DNA of 64,000 nucleotides from an uncultured SAR86 cluster bacterium. GTDB taxonomy: Bacteria; Pseudomonadota; Gammaproteobacteria; Magnimaribacterales; TMED112. The DNA is taken from contig CACNDL010000002.1 in assembly GCA_902619265.1 (NCBI GenBank), positions 196,505 through 260,504 of the forward strand. The letters are read 5' to 3'. The position numbers and the translations under genes are program-made. Positions 1 through 8,812 of the stretch are shown one piece after another (the first letter of the stretch is position 1; each line of letters begins with the position of its first letter). The notes below the pieces were generated by a model. It saw only the letters and a list, made by a program, of their open reading frames with translations. It was not told the origin of the DNA and ran no database searches.

Positions 1-1508
1 TCTCTAGACCAGTTTTTATAATGCATACCAGTATCTACAACCAATCGTACGGCTCTCCACATATCGTAGGTTAATTGACCAAACTTATCGTATGGATCGT
101 CGTATATGCCCATACTTTCTCCAAGCTGTTCACTATAAAGCCCCCAACCCTCAACAAAAGCTGTAATGCTAAGATATTTTCGAAAATTTGGAACATTTTC
201 CATTTCCTGAGCTAACGAAATTTGATGGTGGTGCCCAGGTACTGCTTCGTGCACAGATAGCACTGGAATTTCATATTTCGGTCTAACTTCAGGCATATAT
301 AAATTTGCGTAGTAATATCCTGGTCTACCTTCACTAGGTGCATTGTAATATGCGGTTGTCGTAAATGGTGCTGATTCCATTGGTATTGGAATCACGCCAT
401 AAGGTGCTCTAGGAAGCTTATTGAAAAGAGTAGGCATGTAAGCATCAATTTCTTTAGACATTGCTCTGTAAGCTTGTAAAAGCTCTTCGCCAGTTTCATA
501 GTAAAACCTTGGATCTGTTCTTAAATACTGTAAGAAGGAGTTAAAATCTCCCTCCCAACCAACTTGTTCGATGATGCCTTCCATCTCAGCTCTAATCTTG
601 GCAACTTCTCTTAAACCAATCTCATGTATTTCGTCCGGAGTGAGATTTGTGGTTGTATGGTATCTAGCCAAATACTCATACCATTCTTTACCATTCGGAA
701 CATCACTGATTCCTATGGTATCTCTTGATTCTGGTAAATACTCATTTATGAGAAAATCGTATAGTTCTTGATAGATAGGATTTAAGACATTTTGAATGTA
801 CTCTTTGACTTCATTCTGTAATGCAAGAGCATCCTCAGGAGATGCGACATCACCTACATTTTTGAAGATTTTGAAGTATGGATGATCTTCAAGATCTCTC
901 TCAAGCATAGCTCCGATTTGAGCTGAAACGCCACGAGTAACTAATTTAGGTTGGGTGTATCCAAGCTCTAAACCCTCTTTATTTATTTCCAGTGAATTTC
1001 TTACATTCTGAGTGTAGCCTTTTACTCGTTCAAACCAATTCTTATAGCTCTGCAAATCCGTGAAATTTAATCTGTTCCCATACAAATAGTAATCTTGAAC
1101 GCCACCTCTCTGGTTTAAACGCATGTAATAACCTGGATATTCTCTGCCTTCCAAGCTAATTTCATAATCTGATTTCAGAAGTCGATAATTTAATTGATCT
1201 TCCTCACTAAGATTATTGGGATCAATTTGACTCAAGACTTCAAGAACATAGCTCTCGTACTCTTTTTCTGAAAAGAAGTCTTCAATTGAGTTACTGGAAA
1301 CTTTATCGTCATATCGTTTATCACCTAAAAGGGAGGCGAAAAGAGGGCTTTTCTCCATAGAGTCTTGCCAATTTTCATCTAAAAATTCTTTAAATTTCTT
1401 TTGATCTGGATGTGGTTTGTCCGTTGTAAAGTATTCATACCCTACATTGGTTGCTATACCTACAATACCAGCAATAAGTACGACGCTTAATAATTGTCCA
1501 AATTTCAT
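1..1508 (-). CDS. DUF885 family zinc-peptidase-like protein (partial, C-terminus outside window)
   Basis: The reading frame is open from an ATG at 1508 to the window edge, about 502 residues, so the C-terminus is missing. The N-terminus has a hydrophobic segment (about residues 4-22, LLSVVLIAGIVGIA) that reads as a signal peptide or membrane anchor, so the enzyme is probably periplasmic. Near residue 420 there is a metal-site-like HEAVPGHHHQ, the hallmark of DUF885 proteins, followed by FVEGWGLYSEQLG, also typical. The family is related to metallopeptidases but its substrates are largely unknown. It lies 15 nt downstream of the ETF-QO gene on the same strand and may be co-transcribed. The family call is firm; the substrate is unknown. 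Confidence 0.85.
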   Translation of the reverse strand, partial: MKFGQLLSVVLIAGIVGIATNVGYEYFTTDKPHPDQKKFKEFLDENWQDSMEKSPLFASLLGDKRYDDKVSSNSIEDFFSEKEYESYVLEVLSQIDPNNLSEEDQLNYRLLKSDYEISLEGREYPGYYMRLNQRGGVQDYYLYGNRLNFTDLQSYKNWFERVKGYTQNVRNSLEINKEGLELGYTQPKLVTRGVSAQIGAMLERDLEDHPYFKIFKNVGDVASPEDALALQNEVKEYIQNVLNPIYQELYDFLINEYLPESRDTIGISDVPNGKEWYEYLARYHTTTNLTPDEIHEIGLREVAKIRAEMEGIIEQVGWEGDFNSFLQYLRTDPRFYYETGEELLQAYRAMSKEIDAYMPTLFNKLPRAPYGVIPIPMESAPFTTTAYYNAPSEGRPGYYYANLYMPEVRPKYEIPVLSVHEAVPGHHHQISLAQEMENVPNFRKYLSITAFVEGWGLYSEQLGESMGIYDDPYDKFGQLTYDMWRAVRLVVDTGMHYKNWSR

Positions 1509-1523
1509 AGTAGTAATAGATTA

Positions 1524-3152
1524 CTACATATTTGGGTAATTAGGACCACCGCCACCTTCTGGCGAAACCCAATCGATGTTTTGCGATGGTTCTTTTATGT
1601 CGCATGTTTTGCAATGAATGCAGTTTTGCGAATTGATTTGAAATCTTTTCTTACCGTCTTCTTCTACTATTTCATAAACACCCGCAGGACAATATTTTTG
1701 TGCAGGCTCGTCATATAGCTCTAAGGTTTTAGCTATTGGCAGGTCAGGGTCTTTTAGCACCAGATGACAGGGTTGTTCTTCTTCATGATAAGTGTTCGAG
1801 AGATAAACTGAACTTAATTTATCGAAAGTAATTTCATTATCATATTTTGGGTAATCTATTTTTTTACAATCCTTAGCAAGTTTTAAGGATTCGTGATCGG
1901 CCGTAGGGTGGTTCAATGTAAACGGCAAATTGCCCCTAAAAATTAATTGGTCCACCACATTCATTGCTGCACCCATAAGACCTCCAAATTTATGAAAGAA
2001 CGGATTAAAATTTCTTGACTTATAAAGCTCTGAGTACAACCAGCTTTTTTTAATTTCCTCATCTAAGCTTTTTGTGTTTCCTTCCATATTAGAAGTTATG
2101 ACTTTCGCAGCTTCAATTCCCGATTTCATGGCAGTGTGAGAGCCTTTGATTTTTGAAAAATTCAAAGTTCCGGCATTACAACCCACCAGATAGCCACCTG
2201 GGAACTCCATACTTGGCAAACTTTGTAATCCACCCTTAATTAGGGCTCTTGCACCATAAGAGATTCTTTTTCCATTCTTCAGATATTTTTTAATTGCAGG
2301 ATGAGACTTCCATCTTTGAAATTCATCGTAAGGGCTCAAATGAGGGTTTTTGTAATCCAGGGGTATGACAAGTCCCAACAAAATTTGTTTTTTGTCTGTG
2401 TGATACATATAAGACCCTCCAGGAGTGTCATCGGGAAGAGGCCATCCATTGGTATGCATAACTAAACCTTCCTCGTGAAGATCATTATCAACCTCCCAGA
2501 TTTCTTTAAAACCAATACCGTAATGTTGAGGGTCTTTACCCTTATCCAATTCAAATTTTTTAATAAGTTGTTTTCCTAAATGTCCTCTGCAACCCTCAGC
2601 AAACACTGTTGCTTCGTTAGCAATTATTTCCATACCAGGTTGAAATGTATCTTTTGGATTGCCTTCAGCATCTACACCCATATCGCCTGTAATTACACCA
2701 GCAACTTTCCCATCCTTAAAGATAATCTCCGCTGCAGGAAACCCTGGAAAAATATCAATTCCTAACGCTTCTGCTTGCTCCGCAAGCCATCTACATAAGT
2801 TGCCTAAACTAAGAATATAATTACCATGATTCTGCATTGTTGGCATAATAAAAGATGGCACTGGTAAGCTATATTTATCGTTAATCAGGAACTTAATTGC
2901 ATCTCTTTTAACTTTTACATCTAAAGGAGCGCCTTTCTCTTTCCAGTCAGGAATTAGCTCGTCAAGAGCTGTTGTTTCAAAAACGTTGCCAGAGAGGATA
3001 TGACCACCAATTTCTGCACTTTTTTCAAGCACGCAAATAGATTTATCTAGATTTTTTTCTTTAAAGGTCTGTGCCAGCTTTATAGCTGTTGCAAGACCAG
3101 AAGGACCACCGCCAATTATGACTACGTCATAATCCATTGATTCTCTTTCCAT
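1524..3152 (-). CDS. etfD: Electron transfer flavoprotein-ubiquinone oxidoreductase (ETF-QO)
   Basis: This membrane-associated flavoprotein takes electrons from reduced ETF and passes them to ubiquinone, linking acyl-CoA dehydrogenation to respiration. The N-terminal FAD fold shows VVIIGGGPSGLA. The C-terminal 4Fe-4S ligands are in CPAGVYE and CIHCKTCDIKEP, which ends with the family's typical IDWVSPEGGGGPNYPNM tail. Start: the frame opens at a TTG at 3164, but the ATG at 3152 gives MERESMDYD, the N-terminus usual for gammaproteobacterial ETF-QO; an ATG at 3137 is also possible. It gives about 542 aa, normal for the family. It is divergent from etfB, so the whole ETF branch is clustered. Confidence 0.95.
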   Translation of the reverse strand: MERESMDYDVVIIGGGPSGLATAIKLAQTFKEKNLDKSICVLEKSAEIGGHILSGNVFETTALDELIPDWKEKGAPLDVKVKRDAIKFLINDKYSLPVPSFIMPTMQNHGNYILSLGNLCRWLAEQAEALGIDIFPGFPAAEIIFKDGKVAGVITGDMGVDAEGNPKDTFQPGMEIIANEATVFAEGCRGHLGKQLIKKFELDKGKDPQHYGIGFKEIWEVDNDLHEEGLVMHTNGWPLPDDTPGGSYMYHTDKKQILLGLVIPLDYKNPHLSPYDEFQRWKSHPAIKKYLKNGKRISYGARALIKGGLQSLPSMEFPGGYLVGCNAGTLNFSKIKGSHTAMKSGIEAAKVITSNMEGNTKSLDEEIKKSWLYSELYKSRNFNPFFHKFGGLMGAAMNVVDQLIFRGNLPFTLNHPTADHESLKLAKDCKKIDYPKYDNEITFDKLSSVYLSNTYHEEEQPCHLVLKDPDLPIAKTLELYDEPAQKYCPAGVYEIVEEDGKKRFQINSQNCIHCKTCDIKEPSQNIDWVSPEGGGGPNYPNM

Positions 3153-3219
3153 ATTCTCTACCAAGGTGTTTAATTTTTATCTATTTCCTATATATTACTA
3201 ACTGACAAAATTTAAATAT

Positions 3220-3969
3220 ATGAAAATTCTGATTCCCATTAAAAGAGTAAATGACTACAACGTCAAGGTTAGACCAAATCAAGCTAATACAGATGTTGAT
3301 CTCAGTAACGTGAAAATGGCAATGAATCCTTTTTGTGAAATAGCTGTGGAGGAGGCCATTAGATTGAAAGAAGCTGGAAAAGCGGACGAAATAGTTGTTG
3401 TTACAATTGGAGATGATAAACATCAAGAACAACTAAGAACTGCTTTAGCATTGGGTGCAGATAGAGCATTACTTGTCAAAACAGATACAACATTACAACC
3501 ATTAGATGTTGCTAAAACATTAACAAAAGTCTTCGAAAAAGAGGCAGCTGATCTAGTAATTATGGGCAAGGTTGGAATTGATGGAGATCATAATCAAACT
3601 GGGCAAATGTTTGCAGCTTTGACTAACTTGCCACAAGCAACATTTGCTTCAGAAGTTGAGATTGATGGCAATAATGTTCAAGTAACTAGAGAAATAGATG
3701 GTGGACTGGAAACTTTGACTGCAGAAATGCCGGCAGTTATTACGACAGACCTTAGACTTAACGAGCCAAGATATGCATCTCTACCAAATATAATGAAAGC
3801 TAAAAGAAAACCGCTTGAGGAACTTTCTCTTGAAGAATTAGGTGTAGTCGTTGAAACCAAGGTAAACACCTTAAAAGTTGAATCACCGCCTGAAAGACAG
3901 GAAGGTGTCAAAGTTGAAACTGTTGATCAGTTGGTAGATAAATTAAGAAACGAGGCAAAAGTAATATGA
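3220..3969 (+). CDS. etfB: Electron transfer flavoprotein beta subunit
   Basis: This is the beta subunit of the soluble ETF heterodimer, which collects electrons from acyl-CoA dehydrogenases. The sequence starts with the characteristic [18 protein letters not shown] and continues with [17 protein letters not shown] and the family signature region around [17 protein letters not shown]. The length, 249 aa, is normal. It overlaps etfA by 4 nt (ATGA), which indicates translational coupling. It diverges from etfD, with a short AT-rich intergenic region of about 67 bp that must hold both promoters. The two acyl-CoA dehydrogenases 2.5 kb downstream are likely electron donors. Confidence 0.97.
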   Translation: MKILIPIKRVNDYNVKVRPNQANTDVDLSNVKMAMNPFCEIAVEEAIRLKEAGKADEIVVVTIGDDKHQEQLRTALALGADRALLVKTDTTLQPLDVAKTLTKVFEKEAADLVIMGKVGIDGDHNQTGQMFAALTNLPQATFASEVEIDGNNVQVTREIDGGLETLTAEMPAVITTDLRLNEPRYASLPNIMKAKRKPLEELSLEELGVVVETKVNTLKVESPPERQEGVKVETVDQLVDKLRNEAKVI

Positions 3970-4898
3970 AAACTTTGGTTATAGCTGAACATAATAGCGA
4001 AAACTTATCAGCAGCTACATTGAGTGTAATCGATGCTGCAAAAAAACTAGGAAGAGATATAGATTTATTGGTTGCTAACAATTCATGTTCAAGTGTTTTA
4101 GATGAAGCAAAATCAGTTGAGGGTGTTAGCTCTGTACTAGATTTTAGTCATGAGAAATTTGCAAATGAAATTGCAGAAGACATAGCAGCTTGTGTAGTTT
4201 CAGTAAAAGATGACTATGACTTTTTCTTAACCAGCTCAAGCACATCTGGTAAGAATAATCTTCCAAGGGTTGCTGCTTTGTTAAATATTCAACAAATTTC
4301 TGAAGTCACTGAAATCCTAGATGAGAAAACATTCAAGAAGCCCATATACGCTGGATCTTGTATTGCTACCGTCCAATCTACACAAGAAAAAAATGCTCTA
4401 ACAATTAGAACAACTTCGTTTGAGAAGGCTAATGCGGCTGGTGGTTCTGCAGAAGTAATTACAAAAGATGTGCCTGAAACAGAATCAAGAAAATCTGGTT
4501 TTGTAAAAAATGAGCTTACTGTATCGGATAGGCCTGAATTAACATCTGCAGACATTGTGGTTTCAGGCGGAAGAGGCATGCAAAACGGGGAGAATTTTGC
4601 TTTGTTAGAAGCGGTTGCAACAAAATTAAATGCTGCAGTGGGAGCGTCTAGAGCTGCGGTTGATTCTGGTTTTGTACCGAATGATTATCAAGTTGGTCAA
4701 ACTGGAAAATCCGTAGCGCCTAACCTCTATATAGCCGTGGGCATATCAGGAGCTATTCAACATTTAGCAGGCATGAAAGACTCAAAAACAATTGTTGCTA
4801 TAAACAAAGATGAGGAAGCACCTATCTTTAAAGTTGCTGATTATGGGCTAGTTGCTGATCTTTTCGAGGCTCTTCCAGATTTAGAATCAAAACTCTAG
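3966..4898 (+). CDS. etfA: Electron transfer flavoprotein alpha subunit
   Basis: This alpha subunit binds the FAD of ETF. The C-terminal FAD domain is clear: [12 protein letters not shown], then [19 protein letters not shown] and [19 protein letters not shown], all classical ETF-alpha motifs. The length is 310 aa, as expected. It is translationally coupled to etfB by a 4-nt overlap. Its stop codon overlaps the end of a small reverse-strand gene by 4 nt, so no room exists for a dedicated terminator. Confidence 0.97.
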   Translation: MKTLVIAEHNSENLSAATLSVIDAAKKLGRDIDLLVANNSCSSVLDEAKSVEGVSSVLDFSHEKFANEIAEDIAACVVSVKDDYDFFLTSSSTSGKNNLPRVAALLNIQQISEVTEILDEKTFKKPIYAGSCIATVQSTQEKNALTIRTTSFEKANAAGGSAEVITKDVPETESRKSGFVKNELTVSDRPELTSADIVVSGGRGMQNGENFALLEAVATKLNAAVGASRAAVDSGFVPNDYQVGQTGKSVAPNLYIAVGISGAIQHLAGMKDSKTIVAINKDEEAPIFKVADYGLVADLFEALPDLESKL

Positions 4899-5059
4899 AT
4901 AATTGATGCAACAATAAGACCTACAACCGCTAGGAATAAAATCAACACACAAACTAAAGCAATAAAAATTCTCAATGGATTATCTTCAATCATATCCTCA
5001 AGATTATCCTTTTTTCCTGTTCCTGAAATAAGAGAAAATAAATCATTTAATAATTTCAT
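4895..5059 (-). CDS. Small single-pass membrane protein, unknown function (54 aa)
   Basis: A short reverse-strand ORF begins at ATG 5059 and ends at TAG 4895. It encodes MKLLNDLFSLISGTGKKD, an acidic stretch (NLEDMIEDNP) and a strongly hydrophobic C-terminal helix (about residues 31-54, IFIALVCVLILFLAVVGLIV). It fills almost the whole space between etfA and nfuA: its end overlaps etfA by 4 nt and its start is 20 nt from the nfuA start. Position, compact fit and a clean transmembrane segment favour a real gene. I do not recognise the family and assign no function. Confidence 0.6.
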   Translation of the reverse strand: MKLLNDLFSLISGTGKKDNLEDMIEDNPLRIFIALVCVLILFLAVVGLIVASII

Positions 5060-5079
5060 AGTAAACTTACATATTAATT

Positions 5080-5658
5080 ATGATAAACGTGACTGCAACA
5101 GCTGAAGAATACCTTTCAGACCTCATTAGTAAAAAAGATTTTAAATGCGATATTAGAATTTTTGTGTCGGATCCAGGCACACCGAGAGCTGAGACGTGTT
5201 TGGCTTTCTGTAAAGAAGATGAGTCAGAACCAACAGATCACAAGATAAAATACAAAAATTTCATATTATTCATTGAAGAAAAAAGCCTAGCTTTTCTTGA
5301 TGACGCTGAGGTAAATTACGATAAAGATAACTTTGGTGGTCAGCTAACAATAAAAGCTCCAAGTTCAAGGGTTCCAAATATTGGAGAAAACGCTACGCTT
5401 GAAGACAAAGTGAACTATATTTTATATGACGAAATAAACCCTCAATTAGCATCTCATGGTGGAAATGTACACTTGGATTGCGTCACTAAAGATAAATACG
5501 TTGTTCTTCAATTTGGCGGTGGATGCCAAGGTTGCGGCATGGTAGATGTAACTTTGAAAGAAGGTATTGAAAAAACACTTCTTGAAAAAATACCAGAACT
5601 TAAAGGCGTGAAAGATATCACCGATCATTCTGAGAACGAAAACGCCTATTATAAATAG
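5080..5658 (+). CDS. nfuA: Fe-S biogenesis protein NfuA
   Basis: NfuA is a carrier that delivers Fe-S clusters to target enzymes. The 192-aa protein has the two-domain gammaproteobacterial form: an N-terminal degenerate A-type carrier domain (about residues 1-100) and a C-terminal NifU-like domain with HGGNVHLDCV followed by FGGGCQGCGMVDVTLKEGIE. The CxxC there is the cluster ligand pair. Its start is only 20 nt from the start of a divergent small gene, so its promoter probably overlaps that gene. It converges on csiV with a 2-nt gap between stops. Confidence 0.95.
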   Translation: MINVTATAEEYLSDLISKKDFKCDIRIFVSDPGTPRAETCLAFCKEDESEPTDHKIKYKNFILFIEEKSLAFLDDAEVNYDKDNFGGQLTIKAPSSRVPNIGENATLEDKVNYILYDEINPQLASHGGNVHLDCVTKDKYVVLQFGGGCQGCGMVDVTLKEGIEKTLLEKIPELKGVKDITDHSENENAYYK

Positions 5659-5660
5659 TA

Positions 5661-6443
5661 TCAATCTTCAGTTTTTGGGTAACTGTATACACCTACAAGT
5701 AATCCTATTTTTGGGTGATCGAAATAGTGAAATTGATCCAGTGAGATTCTTCTTTGTTCATCTAAGATAAATAGTTCAGTTTCTACATTATCTTCTTCTC
5801 CATCTTCATCTTTCTTTATTTCAAAATTACCAACCAGAGGCTTCACATTAAATTCAGATTTGCTCATCAAATATGAATTTTTAAGCACATTAGTACCGAG
5901 TGCGCATTTAGCGTGGATCCTTGGATATCTCGATTGAAAGACTTTAACAATGCATTGGTTTTCATTTTCAGATACCAAAATAAAAGGTACATTCTCCTCA
6001 ATATCTAACGGTTGAAACCAGGATTTGTGATTAGTTAATACTAGGTCTTTAATTTGAGATATTCTGCGCATTGTTCCATTCAGTTCATGCTCTTTTCTGT
6101 CGATAACTCTATAAAGTTTTGGTGGGTCAATTATTTGATCTTGAAGAAGCTCATCTTCCTCATTATCATCAAATATCTGTTCAACAAATTCAAAATCAAT
6201 TTTTACTTGGCCTTCAGCAAGCTCAATGGTGTCCAGATTAATCTCTGGTTCTTTCGGTATTTCAAGATCTAGAATTTCGCTAGCAAGTGAATAATTTTTT
6301 ACTTTTGGAAATGATTCATTTGTCGGTTGATTTTTCCAAACTACCGAAGCAACTTCAACTTTTACGTACTTTATCTCTTCCTCAGAAAAAATTTGTAAAG
6401 AGAGGGCTAGAAAAACCGCTATAAACTTGAAAAATAGGCGCAT
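5661..6443 (-). CDS. csiV: CsiV-family periplasmic protein
   Basis: The protein has 260 aa with an N-terminal signal peptide (MRLFFKFIAVFLALSLQIFS). The middle is acidic and poorly conserved. The C-terminal segment RRISLDQFHYFDHPKIGLLVGVYSYP matches the most recognisable part of the CsiV family (a peptidoglycan-binding-type protein described in Vibrio as a regulator of peptidoglycan synthesis in response to D-amino acids). In pseudomonads the csiV homologue lies beside mfd, a GAPDH gene and nqr; here the GAPDH and nqr follow after two acyl-CoA dehydrogenases, which supports the assignment. It is divergent from the dehydrogenase operon. Confidence 0.75.
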   Translation of the reverse strand: MRLFFKFIAVFLALSLQIFSEEEIKYVKVEVASVVWKNQPTNESFPKVKNYSLASEILDLEIPKEPEINLDTIELAEGQVKIDFEFVEQIFDDNEEDELLQDQIIDPPKLYRVIDRKEHELNGTMRRISQIKDLVLTNHKSWFQPLDIEENVPFILVSENENQCIVKVFQSRYPRIHAKCALGTNVLKNSYLMSKSEFNVKPLVGNFEIKKDEDGEEDNVETELFILDEQRRISLDQFHYFDHPKIGLLVGVYSYPKTED

Positions 6444-6460
6444 AAAGTTTTTAATACCAA

Positions 6461-6489
6461 TTGAGTTTAATCATAAACTTACTTAGATA
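6461..6489 (+). promoter_or_regulatory. Probable sigma-70 promoter of the dehydrogenase-gap-nqr operon
   Basis: TTGAGT at 6461-6466 and TAGATA at 6484-6489 are separated by 17 bp, an acceptable -35/-10 pair, about 38 bp before the ATG at 6528. The start codon is preceded by a good ribosome-binding site (GGAAGAGGG). This is motif reading only; in AT-rich DNA such pairs also occur by chance. Confidence 0.35.
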
Positions 6490-6527
6490 ATACAAGATTT
6501 TATTTAACGAATGGAAGAGGGTAAATT

Positions 6528-7718
6528 ATGGATCTAAATTTTTCGAAAGAAGACTTAGAATTTCGCGATGAAGTAAGAGAGTTCTTGGATAAAGAATATC
6601 CAAAACATATCAAAGAAAAAATGAATAATGGAGACGAGCTCTCCAGAGAAGAAGTTGTCGAATGGCATAAAGCTGTGGCTAAGAAAGGCTGGATGGGACA
6701 TTCTTGGCCGGTTGAGCATGGTGGTACTGGTTGGGATGCTACCAAGGTGTACATATACCTTAGAGAATTAGCCCTGGCAGGATGTCCGACGTTTGTACCG
6801 TTTGGTCTGCAAATGGTCGCGCCAGTAATATGGACATTTGGTTCAGAAGAGCAAAAAAAGAAATTTTTACCAAGAATCTTAAATTTTGATGATTGGTGGT
6901 GCCAAGGTTACTCAGAACCTGGTTCTGGTTCAGATCTTGCCTCACTAAAGTGTAAAGCTGTTCGTGAAGGCGATGAATATGTTCTCAATGGTCAAAAAAC
7001 ATGGACAACGCTCGGTCAACATGCTGATTGGATTTTTGTTCTGGTAAGAACAGATGATTCTGGAAAGAAACAAGAAGGAATCACTTTTATTCTTGTTGAT
7101 ATGAAAACACCAGGTATTGAAGTTAAACCAATTATTACCCTTGATGGTGATCATGAAGTTAATGAGGTTTGGTTTGATAATGTGAGAGTGCCAGCAGAAA
7201 ATGTCGTCGGAGAGGAAGGCCAAGGCTGGACTTACGCTAAATTCCTTCTATTTCATGAGAGAAGCTCGATTGCAGGAGCACCTAACATGAGGAGAGTGCT
7301 TAATAGCTTAAAAATCAGAGCAAAAAATACTTATCACACTGATAAACCTCTATCAGAAGATAAGAATTTTCAATCCAAAGTTGCACAGTTTGAATTAGAT
7401 CTTGATGCATTGGAAATGACAGAATTAAGAGGCTTGGCAGCTATGAGAGAGGGAAAAAGCCCAGGGGCTGAATCTTCACTTCTAAAAATTAAGGGCACAG
7501 AATTACAACAAAGACTTTCTACTATTGCAGTCGAAATGGCTGGACATGAAGGCATGCCTTATGGAGGTCCTTATGGATTTTCAGATGTTGAGGTTGCTGC
7601 GACAAAATCTGACCAACTTTCTGCACCAAAATATCTTAATTTCAGAAAAGTAACAATCTACGGTGGTACAAATGAAATTCAGAAAAATATCATTGCTAAA
7701 GCTGTGCTAGGAATATAA
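6528..7718 (+). CDS. Acyl-CoA dehydrogenase (pimeloyl-CoA dehydrogenase large-subunit-like)
   Basis: This FAD-dependent enzyme introduces a trans-2 double bond into an acyl-CoA and passes electrons to ETF. The 396-aa protein shows the family signatures WWCQGYSEPGSGSDLASLKC (flavin/substrate region) and, at the C-terminus, RKVTIYGGTNEIQKNIIAKAVLG. The N-terminal helical domain includes GWMGHSWPVEHGGTGWD. Its overall pattern, with a shorter paralogue 10 nt downstream, resembles PimC/PimD-type pairs that work as heteromers. The substrate cannot be read from sequence. The start has a strong ribosome-binding site. It is the first gene of an apparent operon running through nqrM. Confidence 0.9.
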   Translation: MDLNFSKEDLEFRDEVREFLDKEYPKHIKEKMNNGDELSREEVVEWHKAVAKKGWMGHSWPVEHGGTGWDATKVYIYLRELALAGCPTFVPFGLQMVAPVIWTFGSEEQKKKFLPRILNFDDWWCQGYSEPGSGSDLASLKCKAVREGDEYVLNGQKTWTTLGQHADWIFVLVRTDDSGKKQEGITFILVDMKTPGIEVKPIITLDGDHEVNEVWFDNVRVPAENVVGEEGQGWTYAKFLLFHERSSIAGAPNMRRVLNSLKIRAKNTYHTDKPLSEDKNFQSKVAQFELDLDALEMTELRGLAAMREGKSPGAESSLLKIKGTELQQRLSTIAVEMAGHEGMPYGGPYGFSDVEVAATKSDQLSAPKYLNFRKVTIYGGTNEIQKNIIAKAVLGI

Positions 7719-7728
7719 AAAGGGAAGT

Positions 7729-8811
7729 ATGAACTTAAGTTTTACAGATGAGCAAAACCTTTTAAGGGATAGCGTCTCAAAATTCTGTGGTTCAGATTAT
7801 GATTTTGAAACACGAATGAAAAGTGTGAATTCTGATAGTGGACATAACCCTGAACATTGGAAATTATTTGCTGAGTTAGGGTGGCTTGCAATTCCTTTTT
7901 CAGAAGATCTAGGTGGACTTGATGGTGGAGATGTTGATCTAAGCTTAATGTTCGAAGAGTTCGGCAAATCCATTGTTGTTGAGCCATATCTAGCAAATGT
8001 AGTGCTATCTGGAGGCGTTCTAAAACGAAGTGATCTTGAGAATAAAACTGATCTTATTGAACACCTTATAACAGGTGAAAAACAGATATCCCTGGCAAAT
8101 TATGAGCCACAAAAAGGTTTTAATCTTGATAACGTTGATTGTGAAATTTCTGAGGACGGTAGCGTTAATGGATTAAAAACAACAGTCTTAAACGCGCCAA
8201 ATGCAGATTTTTTCCTTGTTTTTGGTAAACATCAAACAGGCCATGCTTTTGCTCTTATATCCAAAGATGCAAAAGGTTCCAAAGTCACAACTTACAAAAC
8301 TTATGATGGTTTTGTTTCAGGAGATCTACATCTAGAAAATTGTAAAGCGGATGCAGTATTCTCAAAAGCGGATGCAGTAGATATATTGCATCAAGCAATA
8401 CTTGAAGGAATAATTTGTGTAAGCTCGGAAGCCATAGGTGCAATGGAAACCTGTTACAAATTAACTATTGAGTATACGCAGCAGAGAGAACAATTTGGTC
8501 AATCTTTGTCAAAATTCCAGGCACTTCAACACAGAATGGTTGACATGTTTATGGAGACAGAATTTAGCAAATCTTTTTTGTTAAAAGTTCTTGCGACTGA
8601 TGATGAAAATGAAAGAACTAAACTTATTTATGGTTTAAAAAATCAGATAGCCAAAGCAGGGAAATATGTTGGGGAAGAAGCTGTTCAGCTTCATGGTGGT
8701 ATGGGTGTCACCGAAGAAATGTCAGTAGGACATTATTTAAAAAGACTACTGGTAATTACTAACCTATTTGGTAGTTCTGACTACTTCCTAGATAAATACA
8801 TCGAAAGTTAA
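7729..8811 (+). CDS. Acyl-CoA dehydrogenase (pimeloyl-CoA dehydrogenase small-subunit-like)
   Basis: The 360-aa paralogue has the ACAD fold: an N-terminal helical domain with LAIPFSEDLGGLDGGDVDL, a weakly conserved middle, and a C-terminal domain with YTQQREQFGQSLSKFQALQH and QLHGGMGVTEEMSVGHYLKR. The classical middle-domain flavin signature (GSGSDL-type) is degenerate, as in the PimD-like half of paired dehydrogenases, so it probably acts in a heteromer with the upstream protein (inference). It is preceded by GGGAAG as ribosome-binding site and followed after 1 nt by the GAPDH start. Confidence 0.88.
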   Translation: MNLSFTDEQNLLRDSVSKFCGSDYDFETRMKSVNSDSGHNPEHWKLFAELGWLAIPFSEDLGGLDGGDVDLSLMFEEFGKSIVVEPYLANVVLSGGVLKRSDLENKTDLIEHLITGEKQISLANYEPQKGFNLDNVDCEISEDGSVNGLKTTVLNAPNADFFLVFGKHQTGHAFALISKDAKGSKVTTYKTYDGFVSGDLHLENCKADAVFSKADAVDILHQAILEGIICVSSEAIGAMETCYKLTIEYTQQREQFGQSLSKFQALQHRMVDMFMETEFSKSFLLKVLATDDENERTKLIYGLKNQIAKAGKYVGEEAVQLHGGMGVTEEMSVGHYLKRLLVITNLFGSSDYFLDKYIES

Positions 8812-8812
8812 A

